A stretch of 64,000 nucleotides of DNA, from assembly GCF_014203225.1 (NCBI RefSeq), contig NZ_JACHIO010000015.1, positions 62,001 through 126,000 on the forward strand, given 5' to 3'. The position numbers were made by a program, and so were the translations under genes. The notes below the pieces were generated by a model, which was not told where the DNA came from, searched no databases, and saw only the letters and a list, made by a program, of their open reading frames with translations. Of this stretch, positions 8,801 to 17,624 are shown in pieces (within the stretch, counting starts at the first letter, position 1; the number at the start of each line of letters is the position of its first letter). This stretch comes from Granulicella mallensis (lineage in GTDB: Bacteria; Acidobacteriota; Terriglobia; Terriglobales; Acidobacteriaceae).

Positions 8801-9265
8801 ACGACCGGGTATCCCGTCGGCGGCTCGGGGGTGGTCGTCAATACGGTTGAGTTGCGCCTTCCTCCACCGACGCTTCCGCTGGTCGGAGACAGCATCTCCT
8901 TCGTCATCTTTCACGATATGGGGAACGTCTTCCAATATCCCGGAGACATGTTCAAGAGCATCAAGAACTTTCATCAGCCGAACGAACAGACCTGCAGGAA
9001 TGTAACGATTCCTCCCGGAACGCCGGGCGACAATGAGCGGCAGCAGCAGGCGAATGCCGTGGGCACCTGCAGCTTCAAGTACTACTCGCACGCGATCGGC
9101 CTTGGCGTTCGCTATAAGACGCCCGTTGGGCCGATTCGTGTGGACTTCAGCTATAACCTCAATCCTCCGGTGTATCCCGTCTTCGACGACTACACCGGCG
9201 CTCTCCCTTATGTAGGCCAGGCGAGTCACTTCAACTTCTTCTTCAGCATCGGACAGAGTTTCTAA
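5876..9265 (+). CDS. bamA: Outer membrane protein assembly factor BamA
   Basis: BamA inserts beta-barrel proteins into the outer membrane. The 1129-residue protein has a signal peptide (NACLAAVTGFSLLTGAGAQ), a Pro/Gln/Ala linker, and then repeated POTRA domains from about residue 95 to 640 (for example VEAIRFDGVTFGEKDAI, VGRVEIHGVNQERL, FGAIKFSGV, IDQVLLSGIVHTK). The C-terminal barrel contains the YAGGATSHRGFG loop motif, VGPIRVDFSYNLNPP and a terminal FFFSIGQSF with the usual final Phe. It is longer than the roughly 800-residue proteobacterial protein because of extra POTRA units. GTG 5909 with AGAGG upstream is an alternative start. It leads the bamA - SurA-like - tamB operon. Confidence 0.9.
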   Translation: MPALAGSEVGVVSKDVRLTPRGAACRRALRNACLAAVTGFSLLTGAGAQTATAIPDAPTPQAVSPAVPQATAQATANPQASASVTNTLPALATSIWEKRGVNVEAIRFDGVTFGEKDAILAELTQKAGQPLDPEKVQNDLRRLFASGRYRDIGVNGLTNGNSLTLIYVGTARYYVGRVEIHGVNQERLTSLLEFATKLDPGSPYTEAQIPAAVEGVKQTLAQNGFYQPTVKVATTTDDAGHQVNATFTIETGPQARVGDVAVGGKEPGITTDEFRQKGHLNCSWIAAKFNKSCRPKVGRETTSTALSDVRKYYQKQNRLEATVSLQGQTYVSPTKRLNYDFAAEQGPLVKVIVNGVKLSRSRTHLLVPVFEEGAVDNDLLNEGSFNIRDYLQQQGYFDAQTKVQLLGAGTSNVTVQYDVTPGQRHRVTGVTLKGNKYFETDVIEERLRVKKADAYVRNGTYSSQLVTADTNSILALYRANGFSAAKVTADVKDIEKGPDSKIAQIRVTFNIVEGPQQKFGAIKFSGVDAGRQKDVQSLLNAQTGQPFSLITLSGDRDAVLHYYIAHGFDHAKIEIAQGVEEADKTRTNVTLNVTEGQQVFIDQVLLSGIVHTKPSVVQKQLTVHAGGSLDQAALLETQRKLYNLALFNEVNAQVQNPTGNAPMKNVLVQLTEAKRWDVTYGFGFEAQTGTPGVVPGGIAPGTITGTSGSAGTAAQNGKAGVSPRGTLDISRINLRGTTQSLTLHTTYGLLEKVATLSLNTPQLLGKPNYTATLSGGYSNVQDITTFASSTLQGDVRLTQKFRKADTFIYDFQYRRVSVDAASLEVTPNLIPQLSEPVRVGGPAITYFHDTRDPSPLDAGKGTYFSIQEFIASSKFGSDTDFNKVDASQSTYYTFGKRKYVLARNTRIGFENSFGLNPNAAGVGSGQIGVSNLACAGILLQTNATCNAVPLPERLYAGGATSHRGFGINAAGPRDLTTGYPVGGSGVVVNTVELRLPPPTLPLVGDSISFVIFHDMGNVFQYPGDMFKSIKNFHQPNEQTCRNVTIPPGTPGDNERQQQANAVGTCSFKYYSHAIGLGVRYKTPVGPIRVDFSYNLNPPVYPVFDDYTGALPYVGQASHFNFFFSIGQSF

Positions 9266-9282
9266 AACATCGTTTTCAAACC

Positions 9283-10071
9283 ATGATGACGCGCACACGC
9301 CAACCCGACAGCCTTCGTCTCCGCCTTTTGGTGATTGCGGCGGTGTGCGTTCTGCCGGGAACGATGCGCGCTCAAAGCACAGCACAGAAGAACTCCGTTC
9401 CCGTGACCGCGCCGGAGCCGCAGGCTGTCGCGCCGCAGATGCCCCTCGCGCAGGGGATGGCACTCGACCGAGTGGTGGCTATTGTGAACGGCGATCTCAT
9501 TCTCGACAGCGATGTCAATGAAGAGATTCGCCTGCAGGTCTTCCAGCCGTACCGTAATCCGAATGCGGATACCTCGCGCGACCGCGCCATCGAGCGCCTC
9601 ATCAACCGAAGCCTCATCCTGCAGCAGTTGAAGTTGCAGCCTGAAGATCCCATTACGGACGATCAGGTCAGGAAAGATCTCGACAGCCTGCGCAAGAATA
9701 TTCCGGCGTGCAAGCCCTACAACTGCGAGACGCCGGACGGATGGAACAAGTTCCTTGCCGCTAATGGATTTACCGAAGCAGTGTTGATCAACCGCTGGCG
9801 GTCGCGCATGGAGGTGCTGCGCTTTATCGAAGAGCGCTTCCGCCTGGGCATCAAGATCAAGCCTGAAGAGATCAAGGACTACTACGACAAGATGCTGCTG
9901 CCTGAGTACGCCAGGCAGAAGGCGACGCCGCCGAGCCTGGAGTCGATCTCCAGCCGCATCCAGGAGGTGCTGCTGCAGCAGGAGGTCTCCAACCTGCTGG
10001 GCGACTGGCTGAGGAGCCTGCGCGCGCAGGGCAGTGTGGTGGTGCTGCATCCGGAAGAGGGGGCGCCATGA
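9283..10071 (+). CDS. SurA-like periplasmic chaperone without a PPIase domain
   Basis: The 262-residue protein starts with a signal peptide (LRLRLLVIAAVCVLPGTMRAQ) and continues with a SurA N-domain: ALDRVVAIVNGDLILDSDVN (about residues 60-79), RDRAIERLINRSLILQQ and a helical C-terminal part. No parvulin PPIase module (G-x-L-G-W type) is present, so only the chaperone core remains, as in the shortened form of E. coli SurA that keeps chaperone activity. It lies 17 nt after bamA and overlaps tamB by four bases (ATGA). It probably carries unfolded outer membrane proteins to the Bam complex. Confidence 0.8.
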   Translation: MMTRTRQPDSLRLRLLVIAAVCVLPGTMRAQSTAQKNSVPVTAPEPQAVAPQMPLAQGMALDRVVAIVNGDLILDSDVNEEIRLQVFQPYRNPNADTSRDRAIERLINRSLILQQLKLQPEDPITDDQVRKDLDSLRKNIPACKPYNCETPDGWNKFLAANGFTEAVLINRWRSRMEVLRFIEERFRLGIKIKPEEIKDYYDKMLLPEYARQKATPPSLESISSRIQEVLLQQEVSNLLGDWLRSLRAQGSVVVLHPEEGAP

Positions 10072-13000
10072 GCGAGACTCCGAAACCCTCTACCGGCGAA
10101 GTCTCTTCCTCGCCTGCTCCAAAGCGCAGCCGCACCGCCCGTATGTTCGGGTGGATCTTCGGCTCGCTGGCGCTGCTCCTCGTGCTGCTGGTGGTGGGCG
10201 TTTCGTTCTACGCGACGACGGATGATTTTCAGCACCGGGTTGGGGGCGAGGTCGTCAAGGTGATCGAGGATTCGACCGGCGCTCGCGTCGAGCTGGGCCA
10301 TCTCTCCTTCAGTCTCTGGCACCTGGCGATTGAGGCGGACGGGCTTGTTCTGCACGGCACGGAGGGCCCGGGGGAAGCCCCTTATCTCTCCGCGGACAAG
10401 ATCTTTGTGCGTCTGCGCATCAACACGTTTCTCTCGCACATCGTGGGCAAGGGGCCGCAGTCGCACGTGGGTGTGAACTATCTGCGCGTCGAGCAGCCGC
10501 ATATTCATCTCATCATCGACAAGGACGGCAAGACCAATCAGCCTGTCCCCAAGCGCAAGGGCACCAGTACGGAGCCGATACAGGACACCCTGCTCGACCT
10601 GCAGGCCGGCAAGGTGGAGCTGGCGAACGGACTTGCTGTCTTGAACGATCGCGCGATTCCGTTCGACCTTGCCGCACAGGACCTCAATGTTGAGGTGCAT
10701 TACATCGCGTCGTCCGACCACTACGGTGCGACGGTCGACCTCGCGGACCTGCGCACAAAGATGGCGAAGCAGCCCGAGGTGCAATCGAAGCTGCATCTGA
10801 CCGCCGAGATCGGGCGCGACATGGCACAGTTGCAGAGCCTGGACTTCCGCACCGGTGCGACGACACACCTCACCGCGAACGCGCTCCTGGAACACTTCAA
10901 CAAGCCCGCATGGCAGGTCCAGGCAAAGGGCTCGGTGGAGATCAAACAGCTGGGCTTTCTTACTGGAGTCGAGGGCCTGACCGGGGGCTCGGTCGATCTG
11001 GACGTGCATGGCCGCAACTGCGTTGTCCCGCCTCCGGCCGCGCCCAAGAAGCACTTCTGGCAGCGGCATAGCAAGACCCCGGCCCCGGCCACCGCGACGC
11101 TGCAGCCACCCGATCCTGACTGCAAGTCCGGCTATCTGTTAGTGGGCGCGGTCAAGCTGCATAACGTGGGCTATCGCAATGAATATGTGCGGCTGCATGA
11201 CATCAACGGCGCCGCTCAAATGCACTTCACTCCGGCACAGATGCTGCTGTCTTCGCTCACGGCTTCTCTGCCCGGTGGGGGCAGCGCGCAGGGCGAGCTG
11301 CGGATCGAGAACTGGCTGGGTGCGACTCCAGGCGGCTCTCGCGCCTTCGTTACGGCTACGATCGATCGCATCCCGCTGCGCACGATTATGGATATCACCG
11401 CGCCCGAACACTATGGCGATCTCGGCTTCGACACCGGAGTAACGGGGCCGGTCAAGGTCCAGTGGGGCGGGACGGACCCTGACGTCTCGAAGACCGTCCA
11501 GGTGGATGGCGACCTGAAGTTCGCACCGACGAACGTTGCACGCCGCGGTGCGCTCTCGAACATTCCTGTGACCGGCCAGACACTGGCGCACTATGACGGA
11601 CGCCCGGAGTCTGTAAGCATTACGCATCTCGAGTTACAAACGCCCGCCACCGTGCTGCAGGTCAACGGAATACTGGGCGTCAACAATGGCGATCCGCTTA
11701 CCTCCCTGCAGGTCAATCTGCAGGCACGCGATCTTGGCGAGTTTGACCAGTTGCTGCAGACGCTCGGCTTTGAAGCCAACGGCAAGAAGGGCACGGCTGC
11801 AATTCCTGTCGTGCTGCATGGGGCCATGGACTTCAACGGTTCCGCACGGGGCGCGATACGCAATCTAGACGTAAAGGGCCATCTCGTAGCGAATAACGCT
11901 GAGGTCAAACTGGGCACCGCCGCCGACGTGCAGATCGATTCCGCCATCGCCGATGCTGAGTACTCGCCCAACAGCGGCGTCGCCATCGCCAGTTCCACCA
12001 TCAAACGCGGGACCGCTCTGCTCAATGTAACCGGAACGTTTGAGCCGAGGAAGGTCGTCTCCCGGCGTGGCGTTGTCGACTATGTATGGGACGACGATCT
12101 TGGCATCGATACCAGCGTGAAGCTGGCCAACGCCCAGGTGGCCGACCTGTTGCAGATCGCCGGGCAGCAGAGCAAGGTTCCTGTTACGGGGACCGCCAAC
12201 ATCAATGCCCACCTCTCCGGAACCGTCAAAGACCTGCATGGCAGCGGCAATGTCACACTGACCAACGGTGCGGCGTACGGAGAGAACTACCAGACTGTTT
12301 CTGTCGATGCGACCGCGCAGGGGCAGCAGATCAATGCCTCTCATTTCCTGGTGCAGGCTCATGGCATGACCGTTACAGGAAGTGGCGGGTACAACCTGAC
12401 GAGCAAGCACATCAATGCTCATGTGCAGGGCGATAAGCTGCAGCTCTCCAAGCTCGATGTCGTGCATAAGGCGAATACGGATGCTGACGGCGTGCTCTCG
12501 CTCGACGCCACGGTCGATGGCACAATGCTGGAGCCGAATCTACAGGCGAAGCTCGCGGTGGCGAATATCACGGTCGAGGGCAAGCTGTTGGGTGAGCTCA
12601 ATCTAACGGCCCACAGCACGGGCTCGACCGTCTACTACGACCTGACCTCGCACATGGTCGGAGCCCAGGTGGCGGCGAACGGACAGACGTCGCTGCAGGG
12701 CGACTATCAGACCCAGGCAAAGCTCACGTTCACCGGCTTCGATGTCTCCAGGCCGATGTCCCTGTTCTCGCCGGGCCTGGTTCAGACGAGTTCCATCATC
12801 GATGGCACCGTCACCGTGAACGGTCCTGCCGCCAAGCCGCTGCAACTGCAGGGCACGGCTGCCTTCGGCACCTTCGACTTCAAACTCCAGGGGGTCGAGC
12901 TGAAGACCTCAGAGCCTCTGCGCGCAAGCCTGAGCAACGGGGTCGTCTCGGTCGAGCAGTTGCACATCGTTGGGCAGGACACGGACCTCCATGCCGGAGG

Positions 13001-14312
13001 GACATTGCAGGTCTTCGGAGACGACAATCCGATGGGGGGAGCGATCAAGCTGAATGCGAACGGCAACATCAGCATGACGATTGCGCACACCTTCGACCCC
13101 AATCTCATTACTTCGGGCAAGGTCACGTTCAAGGTAGCTGCCGATGGGCGGTTGAAGCAGCCTTCGCTGACCGGCAATGTGCAGTTCCAGAACGTGAACC
13201 TCGCGATGGACGGCATTCCCAACGGTCTGAGCAATCTGAATGGATCGATGGTCTTCAACGAGAACCGTCTGACTGTGCAGGATCTGACTGCGACGACCGG
13301 GGGCGGGCAGCTCAAGCTGGGTGGATCGATCAGCTATCAGAAGGGCCTCTTCTCGGACCTTACCGCGACCGGCGATAACGTGCGGGTGCGGCTCTACGGC
13401 ATGAGCGCGACGGCGAATGCGAACTTCCGCCTGCAGGGCACGCAGCAGTCTCTGCTGCTCTCCGGCTCGGTGCTGATTACTCGTTTTGGCATCGGGCCGG
13501 ACATGGACTTTGCCGCGTTCGCTGGGTCGGGCGGAGTGGAAGCGCCGCCCGATCCGGACTCTGCGATGAACAAGGTTCATCTGGATGTCCATGTCACCAG
13601 CGCGCCGCAGCTCGACTTCCAGAACTCCTACGCGAAGCTCGCGGGCAACGTCGATCTCACTCTCCGGGGTACTCTTGGAACGCCCAGCGTGCTCGGCCGC
13701 ATCCAGATCACCGACGGCAGCGCGACCTTTGCGGGGACGAAGTATGAGCTCGAGCGCGGCAACATCTACTTCAGCAATCCCGTGCGCATCGACCCGACGA
13801 TCGACCTCGATGCCACCGCACGCGTCGAGAACTACGACCTCACGATCGGGCTGCATGGCACGACGACGAACCTGAAGCCTACCTATCGCTCCGAGCCGCC
13901 GCTGGCTGAAGCCGATATCTTCAACCTGCTCGCCCTCGGACGAACGCAGGAGGAGGCGCAGCTCTACCAGGAGCAGCAGGTGCAGGCCGGAACCGACCCG
14001 ACCACCAGTGCGTTGCTCGGCGGGGCGCTCAATGCAACGGTCTCGAACCGTGTGGGCAAGCTCTTCGGTGCGGGCTCGTTCAAGATCGACCCGGCCTTTG
14101 TAGGGACGCTCGGCAACTCGGCGGCACGCATCACCGTTCAGGAGCCGCTCTCCAAGCAACTCACGCTGGTGTTCGCGACGAACGTCAACCAGAGCGCCCA
14201 GCAGCTGATCCAGGTGCAGTATCAGATCGACGAGAACAAATCGATCGTCGCAACCCGCGACGAATCGGGCGTGTATTCGGTCGTCTACAAGATCCGCAAG
14301 CGCTATCGCTAG
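10068..14312 (+). CDS. tamB: TamB-like translocation/assembly module protein
   Basis: The 1414-residue protein has an N-terminal membrane anchor (about 25-48), an AsmA-like segment, a very long beta-rich repeat body, and a C-terminal DUF490/TamB domain. That domain is recognised by LRGTLGTPSVLGRIQITDGS, FAGTKYELERGNIYFSNPVRIDP and EPPLAEADIFNLLALGRTQEE. TamB-type proteins bridge inner and outer membranes and support outer membrane protein insertion or lipid transport. The ATG lies inside the SurA-like gene's last codons, so the operon is translationally coupled. No separate TamA is present; the BamA upstream is the likely partner. Confidence 0.88.
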   Translation: MSETPKPSTGEVSSSPAPKRSRTARMFGWIFGSLALLLVLLVVGVSFYATTDDFQHRVGGEVVKVIEDSTGARVELGHLSFSLWHLAIEADGLVLHGTEGPGEAPYLSADKIFVRLRINTFLSHIVGKGPQSHVGVNYLRVEQPHIHLIIDKDGKTNQPVPKRKGTSTEPIQDTLLDLQAGKVELANGLAVLNDRAIPFDLAAQDLNVEVHYIASSDHYGATVDLADLRTKMAKQPEVQSKLHLTAEIGRDMAQLQSLDFRTGATTHLTANALLEHFNKPAWQVQAKGSVEIKQLGFLTGVEGLTGGSVDLDVHGRNCVVPPPAAPKKHFWQRHSKTPAPATATLQPPDPDCKSGYLLVGAVKLHNVGYRNEYVRLHDINGAAQMHFTPAQMLLSSLTASLPGGGSAQGELRIENWLGATPGGSRAFVTATIDRIPLRTIMDITAPEHYGDLGFDTGVTGPVKVQWGGTDPDVSKTVQVDGDLKFAPTNVARRGALSNIPVTGQTLAHYDGRPESVSITHLELQTPATVLQVNGILGVNNGDPLTSLQVNLQARDLGEFDQLLQTLGFEANGKKGTAAIPVVLHGAMDFNGSARGAIRNLDVKGHLVANNAEVKLGTAADVQIDSAIADAEYSPNSGVAIASSTIKRGTALLNVTGTFEPRKVVSRRGVVDYVWDDDLGIDTSVKLANAQVADLLQIAGQQSKVPVTGTANINAHLSGTVKDLHGSGNVTLTNGAAYGENYQTVSVDATAQGQQINASHFLVQAHGMTVTGSGGYNLTSKHINAHVQGDKLQLSKLDVVHKANTDADGVLSLDATVDGTMLEPNLQAKLAVANITVEGKLLGELNLTAHSTGSTVYYDLTSHMVGAQVAANGQTSLQGDYQTQAKLTFTGFDVSRPMSLFSPGLVQTSSIIDGTVTVNGPAAKPLQLQGTAAFGTFDFKLQGVELKTSEPLRASLSNGVVSVEQLHIVGQDTDLHAGGTLQVFGDDNPMGGAIKLNANGNISMTIAHTFDPNLITSGKVTFKVAADGRLKQPSLTGNVQFQNVNLAMDGIPNGLSNLNGSMVFNENRLTVQDLTATTGGGQLKLGGSISYQKGLFSDLTATGDNVRVRLYGMSATANANFRLQGTQQSLLLSGSVLITRFGIGPDMDFAAFAGSGGVEAPPDPDSAMNKVHLDVHVTSAPQLDFQNSYAKLAGNVDLTLRGTLGTPSVLGRIQITDGSATFAGTKYELERGNIYFSNPVRIDPTIDLDATARVENYDLTIGLHGTTTNLKPTYRSEPPLAEADIFNLLALGRTQEEAQLYQEQQVQAGTDPTTSALLGGALNATVSNRVGKLFGAGSFKIDPAFVGTLGNSAARITVQEPLSKQLTLVFATNVNQSAQQLIQVQYQIDENKSIVATRDESGVYSVVYKIRKRYR

Positions 14313-14324
14313 GGGGCGCCATCC

Positions 14325-14580
14325 GATGGCGCGCAGCGCGTTCCCTGGCGCTTCAGCGTCAGGGAGACGGAGGGAGCCGTAGCCTTTAGGCTACGGAATA
14401 AGGGGGCAGGCAAGAATCGGGCTTTAGCCCCGGGCCTTTTGTGCGCATTCGAAAGAAGGCCCGGGCCTAAAGGCCACATCTTTGCTAAGCCTGAATTCCG
14501 TAGCCTAAAGGCTACGGCTCCCTCCGCCTCCCCGATGCTGAAGCATCGGGGAACGCGCTGCGCGCAATTTGATGACACGC
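14325..14580. repeat. Nested palindromic repeat, family A (copy 1)
   Basis: About 250 bp of nested inverted repeats. The outer arms read GCGCGTTCCCTGGCGCTTCA and matching text; the middle arms are GGAGCCGTAGCCTTTAGGCT and its complement; the core is GGGCTTTAGCCCCGGGCCTT facing AAGGCCCGGGCCTAAAGGCC. The same composition recurs at 30340-30598 and, inverted, at 31317-31565. It fills the gap between tamB and the BON gene; no gene is supported there. Confidence 0.88.
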
Positions 14581-14734
14581 CTCTATGATCCCCACAGCCC
14601 ACACTCCCTCTTTACGTGATTTCTACCCCGTATTGGAATATATTTACTCGCCAGGTGTTTCTTAGGCATCTAATGTTGCGCAGTGGCAGTTACATAGCTG
14701 TTTACTTTTCGCAGTTTTCCGGAGTATCTTTCTT

Positions 14735-15505
14735 ATGCGACTTGTCTCTCGAATCGGTTTTATCCTCTCTCCTGTTTTGAGCATCCTGCTCGCAGCACCC
14801 ACCATGATCCATGCGCAGTCGCCCGCCGATGCGCAGATTAGTGCCGAGGTCCAGAAGTCGCTCGGCAACAAGCGATTCAGCAACGTGCATGTAGCGGTGA
14901 ACAATGGCGTCGTTACACTCAGTGGCCGGGTGGAGCGCTTCAGTGATAAGGAAGAGGCCGATCGCAAGGCGAATCACGCGAAGAACGCCTCTGCGGTCAG
15001 TAACAGGATCGAAGTTGCGGTGCCGGAAAACATCAGCGATGGGGCGCTGCGAGAGAAGCTCGGCAAGGCTTTGGTCTATGACCGGGTGGGCTACGGAACG
15101 ACGGTGTACAACAACATCAACCTGGGCGTCGACCATGGCGTCGTAACGCTGAGTGGCATGGTGTACGGACCTACCGATAAGGATTCAGCCCTTAGCCTCG
15201 TGGCGAATACCCCCGGAGTGCGTGACATCATCGACAACCTGGAAGTAGCTCCGGTCTCTCCGATGGACGACCGCATTCGCATCGCGGAGGCGCGGGCAAT
15301 CTATGGCCATCCTGCGCTCAACAAGTACGCTCTGGACCCTGCAAAGACGATCAGAATTACCGTCGTCAATGGGCACGTGACGCTGAACGGCGTGGTTGAC
15401 AGCAAGATGGACCACGACATCGCAGGTATTCGCGCGAATGGCGTTCCGGGAGTCTTCTCGGTCGAAAACCACTTGCAGATTGCGGGCCAGCAGGCGGGCC
15501 GGTAA
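14735..15505 (+). CDS. Exported triple BON-domain protein
   Basis: The 256-residue protein carries a signal peptide (ISFILSP-type hydrophobic core ending near MIHAQ, residue 28). Three BON domains of about 65 residues follow, each with the G-x-V-T-L-x-G-x-V core: VVTLSGRVERFSDK (about 59-72), VVTLSGMVYGPTDK (about 135-148) and HVTLNGVVDSKMDH (about 213-226). BON domains bind phospholipid or envelope polymers, as in OsmY, and help maintain the periplasm. It stands alone between two repeat elements. A stress or envelope-maintenance role is inferred from the family. Confidence 0.88.
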   Translation: MRLVSRIGFILSPVLSILLAAPTMIHAQSPADAQISAEVQKSLGNKRFSNVHVAVNNGVVTLSGRVERFSDKEEADRKANHAKNASAVSNRIEVAVPENISDGALREKLGKALVYDRVGYGTTVYNNINLGVDHGVVTLSGMVYGPTDKDSALSLVANTPGVRDIIDNLEVAPVSPMDDRIRIAEARAIYGHPALNKYALDPAKTIRITVVNGHVTLNGVVDSKMDHDIAGIRANGVPGVFSVENHLQIAGQQAGR

Positions 15506-15546
15506 GACTTTATCTGAAGCACGTAGTGTGATTGTCGTTGCTTGTT

Positions 15547-15722
15547 TTTCGTCGTCATCCTGAGCCGTAGGCGAAGGACCCCTGCATTCTGTGCCACCAC
15601 GTGAACCTCGGGTTCATGCAAATGGTGACTGCCATACCTGCATAGGCAGACTTCGCTCCATCTAGCGCTGTGCACAATGCGGGAGTCCTTCGGCTGCGCT
15701 TCAGGATGACGACGAAAAGCGA
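15547..15722. repeat. Palindromic intergenic repeat, family C (copy 2)
   Basis: Arms TTTTCGTCGTCATCCTGAGC and CAGGATGACGACGAAAA face each other. Internal GAAGGACCCCTGCATTCTG on the left matches GCGGGAGTCCTTCGG-type text on the right. It separates the BON gene from ubiA. Confidence 0.8.
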
Positions 15723-15753
15723 GTGATGCCCCTCACCAATTACGATAGAAACA

Positions 15754-16620
15754 ATGGAAAATGTTCTTCGCAGCACACGTGTCACGCTCGAGATGATCAA
15801 GTGGGAACACTCGATCTTCGCGCTGCCGTTTGCCTTGACGGGTGCGGTTCTTGCCGCAGGTGGGTGGCCTTCGCTTCGCGTTCTCTGCTGGATCGTCGTC
15901 TGCATGGTCGGAGCGCGCAGTGCGGCGATGGCCTTCAATCGCCTGGCAGACAGCGAGATCGATGCCGCAAACCCTCGCACCGCCACCAGGGCGCTCCCCA
16001 AGGGGGAGCTGTCCAAGTCGTTCGTTCTCTGTTTCACGATCCTCGCGGCGGGCGTATTTTTTCTCGGTGCCGCTATGCTCAATCGGCTGACCCTGGAGCT
16101 TGCTCCGGTCGCTCTGATCGTTGTGCTGGCTTACAGCTACATGAAGCGTATTACGCGCTGGTCGCATGTCGTATTGGGACTGGCACTGGGAATCGCTCCG
16201 TCAGCCGCCTGGATTGCGGTTCGAGGCTCGCTGTCGCCGCGGATCGTGCTGCTGACTGGGATCGTCATTCTCTGGGTAGGCGGCTTCGATGTGCTCTACG
16301 CCTGCCAGGACTTTGAGCATGATCGCAAGGCCGGGCTGAACAGTGTGCCCCAGGCGTTTGGTCTTGAAGGCGCCTTCTGGATCGCTCGACTCATGCATCT
16401 GGGAATGGCTGTGCTCCTGTTTGTCCTGCTCCATGCGTTTGGGCTGGGAATGATCGCGCTGGTGGGCATGGTTCTCGTGATCGTGCTGCTTGCGTATGAG
16501 CATGCCATTATTGCGCCGCACGATCTGCGACGAATGAATGCCGCCTTCTTTACTCTCAACGGGATTATTTCGATGGTGTTTTTTGTGTTCATCGCCACCG
16601 ATGTGCTCCATCGCCGTTGA
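15754..16620 (+). CDS. UbiA-family prenyltransferase, probably menaquinone (futalosine) type
   Basis: The enzyme joins a polyprenyl chain to an aromatic acid in the membrane. The 288-residue protein has about eight hydrophobic helices and both Asp-rich motifs: NRLADSEID (62-70) and the second at DFEHD (186-190), followed by RKAGLNSVP. The overall text (KWEHSIFALPFALTGA at the start, NPRTATRALPKGE) resembles the 'UbiA-other' / MqnP group used in the futalosine route to menaquinone rather than E. coli UbiA. That assignment is from memory of the family, as no other menaquinone genes lie nearby. Confidence 0.85.
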   Translation: MENVLRSTRVTLEMIKWEHSIFALPFALTGAVLAAGGWPSLRVLCWIVVCMVGARSAAMAFNRLADSEIDAANPRTATRALPKGELSKSFVLCFTILAAGVFFLGAAMLNRLTLELAPVALIVVLAYSYMKRITRWSHVVLGLALGIAPSAAWIAVRGSLSPRIVLLTGIVILWVGGFDVLYACQDFEHDRKAGLNSVPQAFGLEGAFWIARLMHLGMAVLLFVLLHAFGLGMIALVGMVLVIVLLAYEHAIIAPHDLRRMNAAFFTLNGIISMVFFVFIATDVLHRR

Positions 16621-16655
16621 GGTAATGTCATCAAAGCTTTGTTCCAGATCTTGCT

Positions 16656-16838
16656 TTGAAGGGGCGGGGCTTCAGCCCCGCCGTTGTGACAACCTCTAAA
16701 GCGGCTTCAGCCGCGGAGGGAATGCGGCTTATCTAGCCATCAAATCTATCGGGCATCATTCCCTCAGTGGCTAAAGCCACTGTAAGCAACGGCCTCTAAC
16801 GGCGGGGCTGAAGCCCCGCCCCTTCAAAGCAAGCTTTA
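16656..16838. repeat. Palindromic intergenic repeat, family B (copy 1)
   Basis: Outer arms TTGAAGGGGCGGGGCTTCAG and CTGAAGCCCCGCCCCTTCAA enclose two smaller palindromes, GCGGCTTCAGCCGC and AGTGGCTAAAGCCACT, each next to a GAGGGAATG/CATTCCCTC arm. Copies lie at 60236-60467 and, inverted, at 61695-61965. Confidence 0.88.
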
Positions 16839-16846
16839 GAGATTGA

Positions 16847-16890
16847 AAACTGAAAGGGGGCATGGCTTTGGCCATGCCCCCTTTCAGTTT
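16847..16890. terminator. Bidirectional terminator downstream of the CsbD gene
   Basis: A perfect 20-bp stem, AAACTGAAAGGGGGCATGGC (16847-16866) with a TTTG loop and its exact complement (16871-16890), ends the CsbD transcript on the minus strand and lies beyond ubiA and its repeat on the plus strand. Confidence 0.85.
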
Positions 16891-16916
16891 GTGTTTATCC
16901 AAAGCTCTGGCAAGCC

Positions 16917-17222
16917 CTAGCGATTCTTGTGCTTGTCGGCTGCGTTCTGGATGCTTTCCTTCACGTTCCGTGCAGCCGAGGTCAGGTTTTCGCGAACATC
17001 ATGCGCTGTCTGCTCCGCCGCCGGCTTATTGCGTTCATGCGTGTCGTGGGCCGCTTCTTTCACCGATCCCCAGGCTTGTTCCGCATGTCCTTTGATCTGC
17101 TGGGCTGTGCCCTTGTTGGCCAGCTTCTGATCGTTGAAGGTTTCACCGACACCCTGTTTGATCTTGCCGGCAACTTCGTCGAATTTACCCTTGATGGTGC
17201 TATCGCTTGTAGTTGTGCTCAT
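16917..17222 (-). CDS. CsbD-like stress protein with C-terminal extension
   Basis: Residues 9-65 match the CsbD domain (TIKGKFDEVAGKIKQGVGE, then GTAQQIKGHAEQAWGSVKEA). CsbD proteins are small, soluble, induced by general stress and of unknown biochemistry. About 36 more residues (HDTHERNKPAAEQTAHDVRE onward) form a charged helical, LEA-like tail, so the protein (101 aa) is longer than the usual 60-70. It is followed upstream by a 49-residue membrane protein of the type often found with CsbD. Confidence 0.88.
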   Translation of the reverse strand: MSTTTSDSTIKGKFDEVAGKIKQGVGETFNDQKLANKGTAQQIKGHAEQAWGSVKEAAHDTHERNKPAAEQTAHDVRENLTSAARNVKESIQNAADKHKNR

Positions 17223-17314
17223 AACAGTGCTCCTTCGTTGAAAAATCCTGGAGGGGATAAGGCCACAAACTCGCGCTCATCCCCGGCTGGTCTTAAACTG
17301 GATGCTGGGTATTA

Positions 17315-17464
17315 CTAGAGACCCCTGCGGCTCGAAAGCAGGTTGAAGATAAGAATGATCACGGCTAATACGAGTAGAAGATGGATCCATGCGCCAAGTA
17401 AGTGGAATCCAACGAATCCGAGAAGCCAGAGAATGACGAGAACGATCGTGATAGTCCAAAGCAT
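17315..17464 (-). CDS. Small lmo0937/DUF5670-family membrane protein
   Basis: ATG 17464 (GGAG nearby) opens a 49-codon frame ending with TAG at 17315. The protein is almost entirely two hydrophobic helices: MLWTITIVLVILWLLGFVGF, then HLLGAWIHLLLVLAVI, ending NLLSSRRGL. This matches the short lmo0937-type membrane proteins widespread near CsbD and other stress genes. Its function is unknown; it lies about 90 nt upstream of the CsbD gene on the same strand. Confidence 0.85.
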   Translation of the reverse strand: MLWTITIVLVILWLLGFVGFHLLGAWIHLLLVLAVIILIFNLLSSRRGL

Positions 17465-17624
17465 GATGTTTGTCTCCTGGAATTTTTCGTGACGGCGATA
17501 AATCGTTAGCCGTTGCGACGCCGGCAGTTTTACCGGCGCACGTTATGGTAAGTTGCCGGGTAGTGGGCCGAGGTTGTCCTTCGGCAGGAGATAGTTAAAT
17601 GCCGAATTTTTCAGGGGTTGCCCC

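Noticed and set aside
7694-9463. A 589-codon minus-strand frame opposite the BamA barrel
   Set aside because: Arg/Ala/His-rich shadow of bamA with no start signal or domain.
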